Positions 16,632-25,559 of a DNA stretch of 64,000 nt are shown here, piece by piece. Below the pieces are notes generated by a model that worked only from the letters and a program-made list of their open reading frames with translations, was not told where the DNA came from and searched no databases. The translations under genes were made by a program, and so were the position numbers. Source of the DNA: Mycolicibacterium phocaicum (GTDB taxonomy: Bacteria > Actinomycetota > Actinomycetes > Mycobacteriales > Mycobacteriaceae); NCBI RefSeq assembly GCF_010731115.1, contig NZ_AP022616.1:2914001-2978000 (forward strand), written 5' to 3'. Position 1 is the first letter of the stretch; each line of letters begins with the position of its first letter.

Positions 16632-16669
16632 CCGCAGGTATTGACTACCTCTGGTATCGGACGTAGCTT
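16632..16669 (+). promoter_or_regulatory. SigA-type promoter with palindrome over the -35 box
   Basis: TTGACT (16641-16646) and TAGCTT (16664-16669) are separated by 17 bp, a near-ideal housekeeping promoter for the diiron oxygenase gene. The -35 hexamer lies inside AGGTA-TTGAC-TACCT, an inverted repeat that could be an operator. Confidence 0.55.
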
Positions 16670-16702
16670 CGGATTACGGACACTTTCGAAGGGATGTCAA
16701 CG

Positions 16703-17899
16703 ATGACAGCTTCGGTCAAGGGCCAGACGACTCGCGAGGAATTCGCCGAGCGCCTGCTCAAGGGCTCTGTACGTAAGTCTTACGCGCCGATTGTCGACAT
16801 CGACTGGGACGCGCCGATCGACCCGGACAAGTACTTCCTGCCACCGAAGGTCGTCTCGCTGTACGGCACCCCGATCTTGGAAGCGATGAGCCGGGCCGAG
16901 CAGATCGAGCTGTCCCGCCAAGAACTGGTGAACACCCTGTCGGCCGGCATCTGGTTCGAGAACATCCTCAACCAGGCCCTGCTGCGCAAGGCGATGCATC
17001 AGGACCCGACAGCGAGCGCCACCCACTACGAGCTGACCGAACTCGGCGACGAGACCCGCCACATGGTGATGTTCGGCAAGGCCATCGAGAAGGTGGGCGC
17101 CGACCCGGTGCGGCCCAAGTGGTACCAGCGCACGATCATCAACATGCTGCCGTTCGCCTTCCAGGGCTCGGTGCTGTGGGTGGCGGCACTGATCGGCGAG
17201 GAGATCTTCGATTCGCTGCAGCGGCAGATGATGGACGATCCGGAGTTGCAGCCAATGGTGCAGCGGCTCATGCGAATTCACGTCACCGAAGAGGCCCGGC
17301 ACATCCAGTTCGCCCGCGACGGGCTGCGTAAGCGCGCGCCGGAGATGTCGTGGCCGAAGCGCTTCTGGATCGGCAACCTCAACGGGGTCGGCGGCCTGTT
17401 CTTCCGGTTCCTGTTCACCAACAAGGTGCAGTACCGCCGCGTCGGATTGGACGCCCGAGCCGCGCGCCGGATGGCGCGGACCTCGCCACACCGGATCGAG
17501 ACGCAGATCGCGGGCTTCGCCCCACTGGCCTCGTTCCTGGAGGAAGTCGGACTCCTGGGCCCCATCGCGCGACGGTTGTGGCGGCGCAGCGGTTTCCTGC
17601 CCGGCGGCAAGATTGCGCCGGCGACGCGGGCCGAGATTGCCGAACCCGAGGACCTGTACGACGGGCCCGCCACCATCGACGGCCGCGAGGTGCGGGTCCG
17701 GCTGGCCGGGCACCTGGATCCGATCGACGGCCAGTACCACTGGCGCGGAACGGTTTTCGAGACGCTCGACGAGTTGCCGCGCACGGCCGTCACCGTGGCG
17801 GTCGGCGAACGCACCGCGACGGCGCGCGTCACCGAGCGCAGCCAGCAGGGCGGCTACGCGATCTGTGGCGCCGGCTTGCCGCCGTTCCCGCTCACCTGA
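16703..17899 (+). CDS. AurF-like diiron oxygenase with C-terminal DUF4873-like domain
   Basis: The first ~290 residues look like a ferritin-fold diiron enzyme of the AurF (p-aminobenzoate N-oxygenase) type. Metal-ligand segments such as TELGDETRHMVMFGKA, LIGEEIFDSLQRQ and HVTEEARHIQFARDG are present. A small beta domain follows (GPATIDGREVRVRLAGHLDPIDGQYHWRG...), like DUF4873, often fused to mycobacterial oxidoreductases. GAAGGG at 16688-16693 lies nine bases before ATG 16703 but abuts ATG 16694, so the later start is preferred. The substrate is unknown. It has its own promoter and is followed by a KstR-controlled gene. Confidence 0.8.
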   Translation: MTASVKGQTTREEFAERLLKGSVRKSYAPIVDIDWDAPIDPDKYFLPPKVVSLYGTPILEAMSRAEQIELSRQELVNTLSAGIWFENILNQALLRKAMHQDPTASATHYELTELGDETRHMVMFGKAIEKVGADPVRPKWYQRTIINMLPFAFQGSVLWVAALIGEEIFDSLQRQMMDDPELQPMVQRLMRIHVTEEARHIQFARDGLRKRAPEMSWPKRFWIGNLNGVGGLFFRFLFTNKVQYRRVGLDARAARRMARTSPHRIETQIAGFAPLASFLEEVGLLGPIARRLWRRSGFLPGGKIAPATRAEIAEPEDLYDGPATIDGREVRVRLAGHLDPIDGQYHWRGTVFETLDELPRTAVTVAVGERTATARVTERSQQGGYAICGAGLPPFPLT

Positions 17900-17933
17900 C
17901 AACCACTGAATGGGCGGTACCCATTCCGCAAAA

Positions 17934-17949
17934 CTAGAACACGTTCTAG
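17934..17949. promoter_or_regulatory. KstR operator (perfect 16-bp palindrome)
   Basis: CTAGAACACGTTCTAG contains the KstR consensus TNNAACNNGTTNNA. KstR is the TetR-type repressor of cholesterol catabolism in mycobacteria, released by a cholesterol-derived CoA thioester. The site overlaps the -10 box TAGCAT (17947-17952), seven bases before the ATG at 17959, so binding would block a leaderless promoter. Confidence 0.85.
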
Positions 17950-17958
17950 CATCGGTTC

Positions 17959-18834
17959 ATGAGGTTCACCTACGCCGAAGCGATGACCGATCCGAAGTAC
18001 TACATCCCGCTGGCCAAGGCGGCTGACGACGCCGGCTACCACGCGATGACCATTCCGGACAGCATCGCGTACCCCTTCGAGTCCGACTCGTCCTACCCGT
18101 ACACCGCCGACGGCAGCCGCGAATTCCTCGACGGCAAGTCGTTCATCGAGTCGTTCTCGCTGATCGGCGCCCTGTCGGCCGTCACGACCAAGCTGCACTT
18201 CAACATCTTCGTGCTGAAGCTGCCCATCCGGCCGCCGGCCCTGGTCGCCAAGCAGGCCGGGTCGCTGGCCGCACTGTTCGACAACCGCCTGGGCCTGGGT
18301 GTCGGCACCAGCCCGTGGCCGGAGGACTACGAAGTCATGGGCGTGCCGTTCGCCCGCCGCGGCAAGCGTATGGACGAGTGCATCGACGTCATCCGCGGTC
18401 TGACGTCGGGCGACTACTTCGAGTACCACGGCGAGTTCTACGACATCCCCAAGACCAAGATGACGCCCGCGCCGACCAAGCCGGTGCCGATCCTGGTCGG
18501 TGGCCACGCCGACGCCGCGCTCAAGCGGGCCGCCCGCAACGACGGCTGGATGCACGGCGGCGGCGACCCGGCCGATCTCGACCCGCTGCTCAAGAAGCTC
18601 GCGCAGTACCGGGAATCCGAGGAGCGCATCGGGCTGTGTGACGAGTTCCAGATTCACGTCATCTCGATCGACGGCTTCACCGTCGACGGCGTGAAGCGTC
18701 TCGAGGACAAGGGCGTCACCGACGTCATCGTCGGCTTCCGCGTGCCCTACATCATGGGCGAGGACACCCAGCCGCTCGACGAGAAGATCAAGCACCTGGA
18801 GATGTTCGCCGAGAACGTCATCGCGAAGGTCTAG
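17959..18834 (+). CDS. LLM-class F420-dependent oxidoreductase, KstR regulon (Rv0940c-like)
   Basis: This 291-residue TIM-barrel protein of the luciferase-like monooxygenase superfamily probably uses cofactor F420. It begins MRFTYAEAMTDPKYYIPLAK and contains RLGLGVGTSPWPEDYEVMG and PVPILVGGHADAALKRAAR, conserved in the F420-dependent mycobacterial group. By position it matches Rv0940c, which I recall as a KstR-regulated gene. The perfect KstR operator over its promoter suggests a role in sterol use; the reaction is unknown. The stop is 10 bp from the convergent DUF5709 stop. Confidence 0.87.
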   Translation: MRFTYAEAMTDPKYYIPLAKAADDAGYHAMTIPDSIAYPFESDSSYPYTADGSREFLDGKSFIESFSLIGALSAVTTKLHFNIFVLKLPIRPPALVAKQAGSLAALFDNRLGLGVGTSPWPEDYEVMGVPFARRGKRMDECIDVIRGLTSGDYFEYHGEFYDIPKTKMTPAPTKPVPILVGGHADAALKRAARNDGWMHGGGDPADLDPLLKKLAQYRESEERIGLCDEFQIHVISIDGFTVDGVKRLEDKGVTDVIVGFRVPYIMGEDTQPLDEKIKHLEMFAENVIAKV

Positions 18835-18844
18835 TCACACTTCG

Positions 18845-19204
18845 CTACTCGTCGACGATGTGGACCGCGGCCTCTTCAGCGGAGGCCGCGCTCCCGTCGA
18901 TGCCGACGTCCCCCGCGAGCAGCTCACCGTCCTGCTCGCCGGCCACGAGCCGACCGGACCGCCGGTCGCCGACCTCGTCCTCTCCCCACTGCTCGTCGGG
19001 ATCGTCCACCTGGTCCAGTTGCATGGCCGGGTCCGGCTCTTCCTCGGCGAGCAGTTCATCGAGAGTCTCGTCATCCCGGGGCTCGCGCCACTTGTCCGGC
19101 GGCACGTAGCCCTCGTCCAGCAGGTCGTCGACGCCGCGGTCGATCAGCATGTCCTCCTGCGTCAGCTGATCGTCATCCTCGTCGGTGTAATCGCCTGAGC
19201 TCAT
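18845..19204 (-). CDS. Acidic DUF5709 family protein
   Basis: The 119-residue protein is extremely acidic and probably soluble and partly disordered. It reads SSGDYTDEDDDQLTQEDML near the start, then DEGYVPPDKWREPRD, EPDPAMQLD and WGEDEVGDRRSGRLVAG, the string of short motifs that defines DUF5709 in actinobacteria. No function is known. It faces the F420-type gene tail to tail, and a 28-bp palindrome separates it from the acyl-CoA dehydrogenase gene, which ends upstream on the same strand. Confidence 0.8.
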   Translation of the reverse strand: MSSGDYTDEDDDQLTQEDMLIDRGVDDLLDEGYVPPDKWREPRDDETLDELLAEEEPDPAMQLDQVDDPDEQWGEDEVGDRRSGRLVAGEQDGELLAGDVGIDGSAASAEEAAVHIVDE

Positions 19205-19234
19205 GGCCCCAGAATGCCATCGAACGGCCCCTTT

Positions 19235-19262
19235 CGCGAGCGGGTGGTACCACCCGCTCGCG
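19235..19262. terminator. 28-bp perfect palindrome after the acyl-CoA dehydrogenase gene
   Basis: CGCGAGCGGGTGGT is followed directly by its exact reverse complement, with weaker pairing (TTT/GAA) continuing outside. It lies nine bases beyond the stop of the minus-strand acyl-CoA dehydrogenase gene and upstream of the DUF5709 start. A terminator is the likeliest role; an operator is possible. Confidence 0.6.
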
Positions 19263-19270
19263 GAACGGGA

Positions 19271-20431
19271 TCACAGCGTGCGGCTGATGATCTCCTTCAT
19301 GATTTCGCTTGTGCCGCCATAGATCTTGTTGACACGTGCCGCGGCGTAGGCCCGTCCGATGGGGTACTCCATCATGTAGCCGTATCCGCCGAAGAACTGC
19401 ACACAGCGGTCGACGACGGCCACGGCCCGGTCGGCGGCGATGAGCTTGCCCATGGAGGCGATCGCGGGATCGTTGTCGCCGTCGATCAGCGCCTGCACGC
19501 AGTAGTCCACCGTGGTCTTGATGGACAGCACCTCGGCCTTGAGCTCGGCGAGCTGGAATCGGTTGTGCTGGAAGTTGATCAGCGGCTTACCGAACGCCTC
19601 GCGCTGCTTGGTGTACTTGATGGCCTCCAGCACCGCAGCCTCGGCCATGCCGGCGCAGATCGATCCGATGACGAGCCGCTCGCGGGCCAGCTGCGACATC
19701 AGTTGGTAGAAGCCCAGCCCCTCCTGCTCACCGAGCAGGTTGGCGACGGGAACCCGCATGTCGGTGAAGAACAGCTCGCGGGTGTCCTGGCCATGCTGAC
19801 CGACCTTCTCCAGCACCCGGCCGCGCTCGAAGCCCGGCAGGTCGTTGACCTCGGCGACGATCAGCGACACCCCGGCCGCACCCTGCGTGGGATCGGTCTT
19901 GGCGACGATCACCACCATGTCGCACAGAGATCCGTTGGAGATGAAGGTCTTTGAGCCGTTGATGACGTAGTGGTCGCCGTCGCGAATAGCGGTGGTACGG
20001 ACGGCCTGCAGGTCGGAACCGGTCCCGGGCTCGGTCATCGCGATGGCCAGCACCGTCTCACCGCTGATGATCTTCGGCATCCAGCGGGCCTTCTGCTCGG
20101 CGTTGCCGTAGGTGTCGATGTAGTGCGCCACGATCGGCGAGTGCACCGACCAGCCCGAGGCCGAATCATGCGCCAGCGCAAACTCTTCGGCCACCACGGC
20201 CGAGAACCCGAAGTCGCCGCCGGCGCCGCCGTACTCCTCGGGCAGGTCCAGGCCGAGCAGGCCGGCGTCGCCGAGTTTGTTCCAGAACTCGCGGTCGACC
20301 TGGTGATTCTTCGCCCACCGCTCCTGGTTGGGCGTGGCCTCCTTGGCCAGGAACGCCGCCGCGTGCTGCCGCAGCTCGCGGTGCTGATCGGTCTCCCAGC
20401 TGGCCCGGTACTTCGGGAAGAGCTCTGACAT
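19271..20431 (-). CDS. Acyl-CoA dehydrogenase
   Basis: The FAD enzyme inserts a 2,3-double bond in acyl-CoA thioesters. The 386 residues have the N-terminal helical domain (LRQHAAAFLAKEATPNQERW, LDLPEEYGGAGGDFGF), the FAD/substrate segment AIAMTEPGTGSDLQAVRTTA, KTFISNGSLCDMVVIVAKTD, and the C-terminal domain with QREAFGKPLINFQHNRF, FGGYGYMMEYP and YGGTSEIMKEII. It is divergent from a TetR gene; two inverted repeats in the 94-bp gap are likely operators for that TetR. The chain length of the substrate cannot be read from sequence. Confidence 0.93.
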   Translation of the reverse strand: MSELFPKYRASWETDQHRELRQHAAAFLAKEATPNQERWAKNHQVDREFWNKLGDAGLLGLDLPEEYGGAGGDFGFSAVVAEEFALAHDSASGWSVHSPIVAHYIDTYGNAEQKARWMPKIISGETVLAIAMTEPGTGSDLQAVRTTAIRDGDHYVINGSKTFISNGSLCDMVVIVAKTDPTQGAAGVSLIVAEVNDLPGFERGRVLEKVGQHGQDTRELFFTDMRVPVANLLGEQEGLGFYQLMSQLARERLVIGSICAGMAEAAVLEAIKYTKQREAFGKPLINFQHNRFQLAELKAEVLSIKTTVDYCVQALIDGDNDPAIASMGKLIAADRAVAVVDRCVQFFGGYGYMMEYPIGRAYAAARVNKIYGGTSEIMKEIISRTL

Positions 20432-20458
20432 TGGTCCACCTCGCTAGTTTTCCGCGCG

Positions 20459-20498
20459 CTATACAACTGTATAGGCCCCTGTTCATGTGTACAGTACA
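20459..20498. promoter_or_regulatory. Two inverted repeats between acyl-CoA dehydrogenase and TetR
   Basis: CTATACA-AC-TGTATAG (20459-20474) is a perfect palindrome, and TGTAC-A-GTACA (20488-20498) is another 14 bp downstream. Both lie in the divergent promoter region, the usual place for sites of a self-regulating TetR repressor. Confidence 0.6.
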
Positions 20499-20525
20499 TT
20501 GATCTGGTTGCCGACGGGAGGTCTG

Positions 20526-21104
20526 ATGGTTGATCCGAGGGCAACTGTCGACGACCTGACAGCCAAGGCGCGCATTCGCAACACCGCGCTGGACCTGTAC
20601 GCCACCCACGGCGAAGACCGAATCTCGTTGCGCGCCATCGCCGCCGAGGCGGGCGTCGCGGTCGGCCTGGTGCAGCATCACTTCAAGACCAAGGCCGGCC
20701 TGCGCAACGCCGTCGACCAGTTGGTGGTCGACTACTTCGCGGGCGCCTTGGCCGAGGTGCCCGAGGACGCCTCCACCGCCGTGCGCGACGACGCCGTCCG
20801 CGCCATGCTGCGGGCCAACCCCGCCGTCGTCGCGTATGTCCGCCGGGCGTTGCTGGACCCCGCCGCCTCGACAAGCCATCTGGTCGACGTGCTCGTCGAC
20901 CTGACCCAGCGCGAAGTGCGGGCAGCCCGCACGACAGGTCGCGCATCTACCGCCCGCCGCGAGAACACCCAGGTCGTCGCCGTGTTGGCGCGCCAAATGG
21001 GCGAACTACTGTTGGCACCCATGGTCGATGCGGTGTGGGCCCGGGTGGCGCCGGATACGAAACCGCCACGGCTGCGAGTGACGGTCGACGAGGCCGGGCA
21101 ATGA
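20526..21104 (+). CDS. TetR/AcrR family transcriptional regulator
   Basis: The 192-residue repressor has an N-terminal helix-turn-helix: ARIRNTALDLYATHGEDRISLRAIAAEAGVAVGLVQHHFKTKAGL, followed by a ligand-binding helical domain. The ATG at 20526 has GGGAGG five bases upstream and is preferred over earlier in-frame starts. It faces the acyl-CoA dehydrogenase gene across two palindromes, so it probably controls that gene and itself in response to an acyl-CoA or related ligand. The next gene starts at ATGA overlapping its stop. Confidence 0.88.
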   Translation: MVDPRATVDDLTAKARIRNTALDLYATHGEDRISLRAIAAEAGVAVGLVQHHFKTKAGLRNAVDQLVVDYFAGALAEVPEDASTAVRDDAVRAMLRANPAVVAYVRRALLDPAASTSHLVDVLVDLTQREVRAARTTGRASTARRENTQVVAVLARQMGELLLAPMVDAVWARVAPDTKPPRLRVTVDEAGQ

Positions 21105-21721
21105 GCGTCAGCGTCGACGAGTTCCAGGTCGCGGACACCGCCGATTCGTGGACCGCCGCCGGCTTCACCGTCGACCCCGATGGCGTGTGCCGGATCGGCG
21201 GCGTCCGCATCCGACTGGCCGGACGCGAGCGCGGCACGGGCATCGTCGGATGGTCGCTGCGCGGCGTGCCGTCCGATCAGCCGCTCGACGGCATTTCCAC
21301 GGCCCGCTCGGATGCGCCGCCCTCGGCGCCGGCCGCGCACGCCAATGGCGCCGTGGCGGTCGACCACGTCGTACTGCTGTCACCCAACCTAGACAGGACG
21401 GTCGCCGCGCTGGCGGCCCTCGATGTCGACCCGCGCCGGGAACGGGACGGCCAACTGGGCGGCCGGCCGATGCGGCAGATCTTCTTCCGGGTGGGTGAAG
21501 TAATCCTCGAAGTCGTCGGCTCGCCTGACGCCACGGGAGACGGCCCGTCGACGTTGTGGGGTCTGACGTACGTCGTCGAGGACATCGACGCCACGGCCGC
21601 GTACTTCGGTGACCGCACCGCGCCGGTCAAGCCTGCGGTACAACCCGGACGCCGGATCACCACACTGCGGCATCAGGAATTCGGGATGTCGGTGCGCACG
21701 GCGATGATCTCGGCGCGCTGA
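21101..21721 (+). CDS. Glyoxalase/VOC-like protein
   Basis: The 206-residue protein has a vicinal-oxygen-chelate-like domain in its second half. VAVDHVVLLSPNLDRTVAALAALDVDPRRER is followed by GGRPMRQIFFRVGEVILEVVGSPD and WGLTYVVEDIDATAAYFGD, a pattern of paired beta-alpha-beta units with metal-ligand-like His and Glu. The N-terminal ~75 residues look like an incomplete first module. The start overlaps the tetR stop (ATGA), so the two are translationally coupled. No substrate can be assigned. Confidence 0.72.
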   Translation: MSVSVDEFQVADTADSWTAAGFTVDPDGVCRIGGVRIRLAGRERGTGIVGWSLRGVPSDQPLDGISTARSDAPPSAPAAHANGAVAVDHVVLLSPNLDRTVAALAALDVDPRRERDGQLGGRPMRQIFFRVGEVILEVVGSPDATGDGPSTLWGLTYVVEDIDATAAYFGDRTAPVKPAVQPGRRITTLRHQEFGMSVRTAMISAR

Positions 21722-21730
21722 GTCCCGACG

Positions 21731-21795
21731 CAATGTCGGTCTGAGAGCGCCGATAATACGTATATACGGTTAGCGACACGCTCAGACCGACATTG
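21731..21795. terminator. Long stem-loop with 15-bp perfect arms
   Basis: CAATGTCGGTCTGAG (21731-21745) is the reverse complement of CTCAGACCGACATTG (21781-21795). The 35-base loop is unusually AT-rich (around TAATACGTATATACGG). It starts nine bases after the VOC-like gene stop and ends 35 bp before the HhH gene start, so a terminator is likely. Confidence 0.65.
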
Positions 21796-21817
21796 TGATC
21801 GCGCCGGCCCGGGACGC

Positions 21818-21829
21818 TAACCTCGCTCC
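21818..21829 (+). promoter_or_regulatory. TAACCT -10 box for the leaderless HhH gene
   Basis: TAACCT at 21818-21823 fits TANNNT, and the ATG at 21830 lies exactly seven bases further on. No ribosome-binding sequence precedes the ATG. Confidence 0.55.
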
Positions 21830-22009
21830 ATGACCGACCGCGGGCCCGTCTTCGACGGCATCTCGATCGGCAGGCCCGCGACCGGGGCACTGATCGACGC
21901 CGGCTACCGCACCATCGCGGACCTGCCCGCTGATCTCGATGAACTTCTTCCCCTGCACGGTGTCGGTCCGAAAGCCGTGCGGCTTCTCAAGGAGGCGCGC
22001 CAGTCATGA
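21830..22009 (+). CDS. Small helix-hairpin-helix DNA-binding protein (59 aa)
   Basis: The short frame reads [19 protein letters not shown] at its start and ends in [19 protein letters not shown], a helix-hairpin-helix motif (GVGPKA hairpin) of the kind that binds DNA backbone non-specifically. The middle [19 protein letters not shown] is a typical preceding helix. The stop overlaps the rnhA start as ATGA, and a TAACCT box seven bases upstream predicts a leaderless message. It is easily missed because of its length, but coupling to rnhA supports it as a real gene. Confidence 0.82.
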   Translation: MTDRGPVFDGISIGRPATGALIDAGYRTIADLPADLDELLPLHGVGPKAVRLLKEARQS

Positions 22010-22470
22010 GCGACGACGTCGTGGTCATCCACACCGACGGCGGCTGCCGCCCCAATCCCGGCCCGGGCGGCTGGGGCGCGGTGCTGCGCATGCGCCACCA
22101 CGTGCGGGAAATGTTCGGCGGCGAGCCCGGCGAGACCAGCAACAACCGCATGGAACTGACGGCGCCCATCATGGCGCTCGAGGCGTTGACCCGGCCCGTC
22201 GTGGTGCATCTGCACACCGACAGCACCTACGTCCGCAACGGCATCACCAAGTGGGTGTACGGCTGGGAACGCAATGGCTGGATGACGGCGTCGAAGCAGC
22301 CGGTGAAGAACGTCGACCTGTGGAAGCGGCTGCAGGCGGCCTGTGCCCGGCATGAGGTCGAGTGGTTCTGGGTGAAGGGGCACAACGGCGTCGCCGACAA
22401 TGAGTTGGCTGATCAGCTGGCGACCCGTGGGCTGGAAGAAGCGGTCGCCGGCGCACTCACTCCCATGTGA
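22006..22470 (+). CDS. rnhA: Ribonuclease HI
   Basis: RNase HI cuts the RNA strand of RNA-DNA hybrids. The 154 residues are a complete single-domain enzyme with the acidic active site: D in [20 protein letters not shown] in [17 protein letters not shown] in [12 protein letters not shown], and the C-terminal D in [14 protein letters not shown] after WVKGH. The gene starts inside the stop of the HhH gene and overlaps the convergent ligD by 14 bp. LigD polymerase prefers ribonucleotides, which makes the pairing suggestive but unproven. Confidence 0.95.
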   Translation: MSDDVVVIHTDGGCRPNPGPGGWGAVLRMRHHVREMFGGEPGETSNNRMELTAPIMALEALTRPVVVHLHTDSTYVRNGITKWVYGWERNGWMTASKQPVKNVDLWKRLQAACARHEVEWFWVKGHNGVADNELADQLATRGLEEAVAGALTPM

Positions 22471-24673
22471 CCTCGGCCGGCGTCTTGTCCGGGCGCAAGC
22501 CACGCCAGCTGGGCTGCCGTAGCCGATTGTCCGTCGTGCGCTCGCTGTAGCGCACCTCGCCGACGAGCTCGGGCCGCACGAAGGTCACGCCGCGTCCGTC
22601 CAATGTGGAAAGCGGTGCGGTAAACGGCGATTCGCTGGTCTCCAGTGGTTTCAGCATCGCCTTCAGATCAGCCAGCATCTTGTCGGTGAACCCGGTACCG
22701 ACGCGGCCGACGAACTGCAGGCCGTCCCCTTCGGGCACCCCGATGAGCAGCGCCCCGATACCGCTGGTGCGGCCACCTTCACCGGCACGCCAGCCGCCGA
22801 TCACCACTTCCTGGGTGCGCCAGAACTTGTCCTTCACCCAGGCCTCCGACCGCCCTGGCCGGTATCCGGAATCCCATTTCTTCGCCACCACACCTTCAAA
22901 GCCGCGCTCGTCCGCGAACTTCAGGGGGTCGTCCGCCGGCAACAGCGGCGGCACCGTCAGCGCACCGCCAGAAGCCAGGGTTTCCAACAACTTTCGCCGA
23001 TCTCGATACTTCGCGCGTGTCAGGTCGCGGCCGTCGAGCGACAGGATGTCGAAGCACCAGAATTCGATGTGACTGCCGGAACCGCGGTTCTGCATGGCCT
23101 GAAAACTCGGTACGCCATCCTGCAGGGCCACGACCTCGCCGTCGAGGATCACATGATGATCGGCGAGATCGGCTGCCAGCGACTGCAATTGCGGATACTC
23201 CCCGGTGACGTCGCGGCCGCTGCGAGCGGTCAGCCGGATTCGGCCGTGGTCGGCATCGACCAGGAGCCGGTAGCCGTCCCACTTTCCCTCGAACGCCCAG
23301 TGGTCCGCAGAGAGTCGATCCACCGATCCGTGCGTGGCCAGCATGGGTTGCAGCCGTTGCTCTTTCATCCGGCGCACCAGCCAGTTCTTACCTTCGGTCT
23401 GGATCAGCACATACCGCCCCGAGACCCGGTTTCCGTGCAGGTTGACGATCACCTCACCGTTTTCGCCTGAGTCCCGGAACTTTTCGGTGTCATAGGTGCC
23501 CGAGTCCCAGATCGCGACATGGCCGCCGCCGTATTCGCCCTTGGGGATGTCACCTTCGAAGGTGGCGTATTCCAACGGGTGGTCTTCGGTGTGCACCGCC
23601 AGGTGGTTGACGGTCGAGGTGTCCGGAAGGTTTTTCGGCACAGCCCAACTGACCAGCACACCATCGCGTTCCAGCCGGAAGTCGTAGTGCAGCCGGCGGG
23701 CGTGATGCTCTTGAATGACGAAGCGATTGTTCTGCCCCGACGCAGGCTGGGCCGCCGGCACCGGTTCCGGGGTCCGGCCCGGGTCCCGCATACTGCGGTA
23801 GGTGGTGAGCCGATCGGCCACCGGCGCGTCGACATCCATGCCCGCGAGCAGATCGCCGTCGCGAGCCAAGCGGGCCAGCACCTCGTCGAACCGCAGCTGG
23901 CGCAACTCCGGATCGTCGAGTTCCTCCCAGGTGCGCGGCGCGGCGACGGTCGGTTCGTCGCGGCCGCGTAACGAGTACGGCGCGACCGTCGTCTTGGCCG
24001 CGGAGTTCTGGCTCCAGTCCAGGAACACCTTGCCGGCCCGCAGACTGCGGGTCATGGTCGCGGTGACCAGCCCACCCATCGAGGATTCGAGTTGCTGGGC
24101 AACACGTTTGGCGACGGCCGACGCACCACGGGAACTGACGGGCGAGGTCAGCGGCACATAGAGGTGCAAACCCTTGCTGCCGCTGGTCACCGGATAGGCC
24201 TCGAGATCCATACCGGCGACGAGTTCACGGACGGCCTGCGCCACCTCGCACAGCTGGGCCATGACGACACCCTCGCCCGGGTCGAGGTCGAACACGATGC
24301 GGGTGGCGGGGCCCACCGTCGCGTCAACAAAGCGCCATTGCGGCACATGCACTTCCAAGGACGCCTGCTGGGCGATCCAGGCCAGCCCCTCGGGGGTGTC
24401 AATGACCGGGTAGACGGTGGTCCCGCTGCGATGCGTGATCGCGCCCCGCGCCAGCCACTCCGGCGCCGACGACGCGAGCTGCTTCTCGAAGAACGGCTGC
24501 TGCGCAACACCATTGGGCCAGCGTTTGCGGGTCACGGGACGGCCCGCGATGTGCGGCAACATGGCGTCGGCAACGGCCAGGTAATAGTCGAAAACGTCGG
24601 CCTTGGTCGTGCCCGTCGCCGGATAGAGCACCTTGTCGGGGTTTGTCAGCCGCACCCGTCCGAATTGCTCCAC
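22457..24673 (-). CDS. ligD: Multifunctional NHEJ DNA ligase LigD
   Basis: LigD carries out the end-processing and sealing steps of bacterial non-homologous end joining with Ku. The 738 residues hold, in mycobacterial order, a polymerase/primase domain (~1-290, catalytic DLD at 129-131, [20 protein letters not shown]), a 3'-phosphoesterase domain (~315-460, [20 protein letters not shown] with the metal-binding His, [14 protein letters not shown]), and an ATP-dependent ligase (~465-738, nucleotidyl Lys in [38 protein letters not shown]). It is divergent from ku across 46 bp, so both are probably co-regulated. Confidence 0.97.
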   Translation of the reverse strand: MEQFGRVRLTNPDKVLYPATGTTKADVFDYYLAVADAMLPHIAGRPVTRKRWPNGVAQQPFFEKQLASSAPEWLARGAITHRSGTTVYPVIDTPEGLAWIAQQASLEVHVPQWRFVDATVGPATRIVFDLDPGEGVVMAQLCEVAQAVRELVAGMDLEAYPVTSGSKGLHLYVPLTSPVSSRGASAVAKRVAQQLESSMGGLVTATMTRSLRAGKVFLDWSQNSAAKTTVAPYSLRGRDEPTVAAPRTWEELDDPELRQLRFDEVLARLARDGDLLAGMDVDAPVADRLTTYRSMRDPGRTPEPVPAAQPASGQNNRFVIQEHHARRLHYDFRLERDGVLVSWAVPKNLPDTSTVNHLAVHTEDHPLEYATFEGDIPKGEYGGGHVAIWDSGTYDTEKFRDSGENGEVIVNLHGNRVSGRYVLIQTEGKNWLVRRMKEQRLQPMLATHGSVDRLSADHWAFEGKWDGYRLLVDADHGRIRLTARSGRDVTGEYPQLQSLAADLADHHVILDGEVVALQDGVPSFQAMQNRGSGSHIEFWCFDILSLDGRDLTRAKYRDRRKLLETLASGGALTVPPLLPADDPLKFADERGFEGVVAKKWDSGYRPGRSEAWVKDKFWRTQEVVIGGWRAGEGGRTSGIGALLIGVPEGDGLQFVGRVGTGFTDKMLADLKAMLKPLETSESPFTAPLSTLDGRGVTFVRPELVGEVRYSERTTDNRLRQPSWRGLRPDKTPAEVTWE

Positions 24674-24719
24674 ACCTCAAGTATCCAAGCCGTGGCGCGA
24701 TCATGGGCCATACTGGGGT

Positions 24720-25559
24720 ATGCGGTCCATCTGGAAGGGGTCAGTCGCCTTCGGACTGGTCAATGTGCCAGTGAAGGTGTACAGCGCCACTGAGGATCAC
24801 GACATCAAGTTTCATCAGGTGCACGCCAAGGACAATGGCCGCATCCGATACAAGCGGGTGTGCGAGGTCTGCGGCGAGGTCGTCGAGTTCCGGGACATCG
24901 CCAAGTCTTTCGAATCGGAGGACGGCCAGACCGTCATCATCACCGACGAGGACATCGCCACGCTGCCGGAAGAGCGCAGCCGCGAGATCGAGGTCGTCGA
25001 GTTCGTTCCGGCCGAGCAGATCGATCCGCTCATGTACGACCGGAGTTATTTCCTCGAGCCCGACTCGAAGTCGTCGAAGTCGTACGTGCTGTTGGCGCAG
25101 ACGCTGGCGCAGACCGACCGCGTGGCCATCGTGCACTTCTCGCTGCGCAACAAGACGCGGCTTGCGGCGTTGCGGGTCAAGGATTTCGGCAAGCGCAACG
25201 TGATGGTCGTGCACACGCTGCTGTGGCCCGACGAGATCCGCGATCCCGATTTCCCGGTGCTGGACAAGGAAGTCGAGATCAAGAAGGCCGAGCTGACGAT
25301 GGCCGGCCAGGTCGTGGACTCGATGACCGAGGACTTCAAGCCCGAACAGTTCCACGACACCTACCGCGAGCAGATGGAAGAGCTCATCGAAGCCAAGATC
25401 GCGGGCGGCGAGGCGTTCACCACCGAGGAAGCCGCGACCGAACTGGACGCGACCGAGGACGTCTCCGATCTGCTGGCCAAGCTGGAGGCCAGCGTGAAAT
25501 CCCGGAAGTCGAACGCGAAGCCCACCGCGAAGTCGACCGCGAAGTCCCGGAAGTCCTGA
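24720..25559 (+). CDS. ku: Non-homologous end-joining protein Ku
   Basis: The Ku homodimer rings double-strand break ends and recruits LigD. The 279 residues start MRSIWKGSVAFGLVNVPVK, the typical bacterial Ku opening, and include VCEVCGEVVEFRDIAKSFE and YDRSYFLEPDSKSSKSYVLL. The last ~20 residues form a Lys-rich tail (KSRKSNAKPTAKSTAKSRKS), which in mycobacterial Ku helps DNA threading and LigD interaction. An in-frame extension upstream of 24720 has no family support. It is paired head to head with ligD. Confidence 0.96.
   Translation: MRSIWKGSVAFGLVNVPVKVYSATEDHDIKFHQVHAKDNGRIRYKRVCEVCGEVVEFRDIAKSFESEDGQTVIITDEDIATLPEERSREIEVVEFVPAEQIDPLMYDRSYFLEPDSKSSKSYVLLAQTLAQTDRVAIVHFSLRNKTRLAALRVKDFGKRNVMVVHTLLWPDEIRDPDFPVLDKEVEIKKAELTMAGQVVDSMTEDFKPEQFHDTYREQMEELIEAKIAGGEAFTTEEAATELDATEDVSDLLAKLEASVKSRKSNAKPTAKSTAKSRKS

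Noticed and set aside
16588..16640. Cobalamin riboswitch upstream of cobF
   Set aside because: The space before the cobF start is far too short and no B12-box-like sequence is seen.
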